Assembly: GCA_023432005.1 (NCBI GenBank)
Contig: JAEYVF010000026.1
Coordinates: 1-16,959, forward strand
Direction of reading: 5' to 3'
Origin: Actinomycetes bacterium
Lineage (GTDB): Bacteria > Actinomycetota > Actinomycetes > Actinomycetales > Microbacteriaceae
Length of the DNA stretch: 16,959 nucleotides
Shown: piece by piece, positions 15,504 through 16,959 of the stretch
How positions within the stretch are numbered: the first letter of the stretch is position 1
Layout of the letters: each line of letters opens with the position of its first letter
Program-made: the position numbers and the translations under genes
Notes under the pieces: generated by a model
Told to the model about the DNA's origin: nothing
Databases searched by the model: none
What the model saw: the letters and a program-made list of their open reading frames with translations, nothing else

Positions 15504-15530
15504 TTTCGACGTGGATGTCGAAACTTTCGA
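15504..15530. promoter_or_regulatory. Operator candidate in the binding-protein leader
   Basis: TTTCGAC (15504-15510), six bases, GTCGAAA (15517-15523) forms a perfect inverted repeat. ACTTTCGA occurs at 15502-15509 and again at 15523-15530, 21 bases (two helical turns) apart. It lies at about +10 to +38 from the predicted start, a classic repressor position. The divergent ROK protein is the natural candidate to bind. Confidence 0.5.
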
Positions 15531-15543
15531 GAGGTGTTCGAAG

Positions 15544-16836
15544 ATGAACAAAGCCCGGATCACTCGGGTGGGAGCGGTCGCAGCAGCGACGGCCCTCGCT
15601 ATCGGCGGTCTCACCGCCTGCTCCCCCGGCGGCGACGGAGGCGACGGCGACGGCGTCACCATCACGTGGTGGCACAACGCCACGGCCGACCCGCAGAAGG
15701 CGATGTGGGAGCAGGTGGCCAAGGAGTTCGAGGAGGCCAACCCCGGCGTCAAGGTCGAGGTGACCGGCTACCAGAACGAGGACCTCCAGCGGACGCTCAT
15801 CCCGAACGCGCTCCAGTCCGGCGACGCCCCCGACATCTTCATGGTGTGGCCGGGCGGCGAGGTCCGCTCGCAGGCCGAGGCCGGCTACCTCAAGGACCTC
15901 ACCGACGTCATGGCCGACACCATCTCGGAGTACGGCGGCACGGTGAAGCCGTGGCAGGTCGGGGGCAAGCAGTACGCGATCCCCTACACCTTTGGCATCG
16001 AGGGCTTCTGGTACAACAAGGACCTCTTCGCCGAGGCCGGCATCGACCAGGTGCCCGAGACGCTTCCCGAGCTCGAGGAGGCCAACGACAAGCTCCGCGC
16101 GATCGGCACGGCGCCCATCGCCGTCGGCGCGGGCGACCTGTGGCCGGCCGGTCACTGGTGGTACCAGTTCGCGCTCGCCGCGTGCTCGACCGAGACGCTC
16201 CAGACCGCGATCCCGGCGCTCGACTTCTCCGACCCCTGCTGGGTCGAGGCGGGCGAGCTCCTGCAGGACTTCGTCGCGACCAACCCGTTCCAGGACGGCT
16301 TCCTCGCGACCTCGGGCCAGCAGGGCGCTGACAGCTCGGCGGGTCTCGTCGCGAACGGCAACGCCGCGATGGAGCTCATGGGTGCGTGGAACGCGGGCCA
16401 GATCGGCTCTCTCACGCCCGACGCGACCGTGCCCGAGTGGCTCGGCTGGTTCCCGATGGTGAGCGTCCCCGGCACGGCCGGTGACCCGACGATCACGATG
16501 GGCGGCGGCGACGGCTTCGGCGTGTCGGCCGACGCGCCCGACGAGGCCGTCGAGCTGCTCAAGTACATCGCGAGCGAGGACGTGCAGAAGCGCTTCGCCG
16601 AGACGGGCGCCGGCATCCCGGCTCACCCGGGTGCGATCGACTCGCTGACCGACCCGAGCCTCAAGTCGATCGCCGAGGGCCTCGCCGGCTCCTCGTACGT
16701 CCAGCTCTGGCTCGACAGCGACCTCGGCCCGACCTTCGGCAACCCGCTCAACCAGGCCATCGTGAACCTCATGGCGGGCACCGGCACGCCGGAGGACGTC
16801 GTGAAGGCTCTCAAGGACACGGCCGCCTCGCTGTAG
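15544..16836 (+). CDS. CUT1 extracellular sugar-binding lipoprotein, family 1
   Basis: 430 residues. Lipoprotein signal MNKARITRVG plus hydrophobic core, lipobox LTAC (Cys26), short Gly/Asp linker, then a family 1 solute-binding fold: VTITWWHNATADPQKAMWEQ, EEANPGVKVEVTGYQNEDLQ, GDAPDIFMVWPGGEV, YAIPYTFGIEGFWYNKDLFAEAGI, and the C-terminal GGGDGFGVSADAPDEA. The WWHN and WPGG aromatic segments are typical of sugar binders. The start has GAGG 9 bases upstream. The protein would bind a sugar at the cell surface, and its permeases are expected downstream beyond the window. It is divergent from the ROK gene and close to GH1, which suggests a beta-glucoside-type ligand such as cellobiose (inference). 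It is only weakly similar by eye to the lipoprotein at 10069-11424, so it is not a recent duplicate. Confidence 0.94.
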   Translation: MNKARITRVGAVAAATALAIGGLTACSPGGDGGDGDGVTITWWHNATADPQKAMWEQVAKEFEEANPGVKVEVTGYQNEDLQRTLIPNALQSGDAPDIFMVWPGGEVRSQAEAGYLKDLTDVMADTISEYGGTVKPWQVGGKQYAIPYTFGIEGFWYNKDLFAEAGIDQVPETLPELEEANDKLRAIGTAPIAVGAGDLWPAGHWWYQFALAACSTETLQTAIPALDFSDPCWVEAGELLQDFVATNPFQDGFLATSGQQGADSSAGLVANGNAAMELMGAWNAGQIGSLTPDATVPEWLGWFPMVSVPGTAGDPTITMGGGDGFGVSADAPDEAVELLKYIASEDVQKRFAETGAGIPAHPGAIDSLTDPSLKSIAEGLAGSSYVQLWLDSDLGPTFGNPLNQAIVNLMAGTGTPEDVVKALKDTAASL

Positions 16837-16867
16837 GCGTCCGCCAAGGAAACCGTCACTCACGACA

Positions 16868-16959
16868 ATGACAAGCACCATTCAGGCAGGGCCCGCGGTC
16901 TCCGCGGGCCCTGCCGCCCCCCCCCCCCCGCACCCCCACCCCCCCCCCCCCCGCCCCCA
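16868..16959 (+). CDS. Possible start of a downstream permease gene, truncated at the sequence end
   Basis: ATG 16868 opens a frame reading MTSTIQAGPAVSAGPAA before it degenerates into proline codons in the poly-C tract. A Thr/Ala-rich, non-hydrophobic N-terminus and this position after a binding-protein gene would fit a MalF-type permease. The nearest AAGGA is about 17 bases upstream, too far for a good ribosome-binding site, and the hairpin at 16885-16915 would lie in the coding region. Evidence is weak. Confidence 0.25.
   Translation, partial: MTSTIQAGPAVSAGPAAPPPPHPHPPPPRP
16885..16915 (+). terminator. Perfect 14-bp hairpin after binding-protein gene
   Basis: GGCAGGGCCCGCGG (16885-16898) pairs fully with 16902-16915 across a TCT loop, 48 bases after the binding-protein stop. 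It is very stable and the third such hairpin after a binding-protein gene in the window. The true sequence following it is unreliable, so a T-tract cannot be judged. Confidence 0.6.
16917..16959. other. Poly-C low-complexity end, probable sequencing artefact
   Basis: Apart from two G and three A, all 43 final bases are C. The tract begins directly after the strongest hairpin of the window. On the other strand it is poly-G, the signature of dark cycles in two-colour sequencing chemistry at a contig end. It should not be treated as real genomic sequence. Confidence 0.8.

Noticed and set aside
14467..15543. N-terminal extension of the second CUT1 binding protein from 14467
   Set aside because: It would be antisense to the ROK gene and run through the promoter. 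A lipoprotein signal begins at ATG 15544.

Overview
The window is very GC-rich (about 70 % by eye). Asp and Ala codons are mostly GAC and GCG/GCC, the binding proteins are lipoproteins with short actinobacterial-type signal peptides, and two genes look leaderless. Together with the gene families present, this suggests a high-GC actinobacterium, probably of the Microbacteriaceae. This is an inference, since no marker gene is present. The right end decays into poly-C and looks like a contig edge. The left end cuts a gene.

Layout. (A) 1-5157 is a divergent sugar or polyol locus. The minus strand carries a ribose-type (CUT2) binding lipoprotein, a Gfo/Idh/MocA oxidoreductase and a sugar-phosphate isomerase/epimerase. 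The plus strand carries the matching double-domain ATPase and permease. A perfect 18-bp palindrome lies between the two halves. The oxidoreductase and isomerase are joined by an out-of-frame junction near 400 that removes the end of one and the start codon of the other. (B) 5191-11424 (minus) is a tight five-gene operon: CUT1 binding lipoprotein, MalF-type permease, MalG-type permease, GH51 alpha-L-arabinofuranosidase and GH5 hydrolase, with three of the four junctions overlapping or nearly so. Its promoter is followed by two AACGTTGTA repeats, placed like LacI-family operators. The divergent gene at 11643-12707 encodes a LacI-family regulator. (C) 12720-15360 (minus) holds a ROK-family regulator followed by a GH1 beta-glucosidase whose start overlaps the regulator's stop. 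(D) 15544-16836 (plus), divergent from the ROK gene, is a second CUT1 binding lipoprotein. Its permeases would lie beyond the window, and possibly one begins at 16868.

How they work together (inference). The membrane lipoproteins capture oligosaccharides released from plant cell-wall glycans outside the cell, and the permeases import them. No CUT1 ATPase is encoded here, so a shared MsmK-type ATPase elsewhere is implied. GH51, GH5 and GH1, none with a signal peptide, would then trim arabinosyl and beta-linked glycosyl residues in the cytoplasm. The LacI and ROK proteins probably sense the sugars and control units B and C/D. Unit A would import and oxidise or isomerise a monosaccharide or inositol-like compound.

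The intergenic regions are all under 300 bases and each holds promoter, operator or hairpin candidates. I saw no tRNA, rRNA, CRISPR array, insertion sequence or phage gene. The window does not contain a clearly novel system. The most interesting points are the broken oxidoreductase/isomerase junction, the repeat families around the regulators, and a ROK protein without its zinc-binding cysteines.
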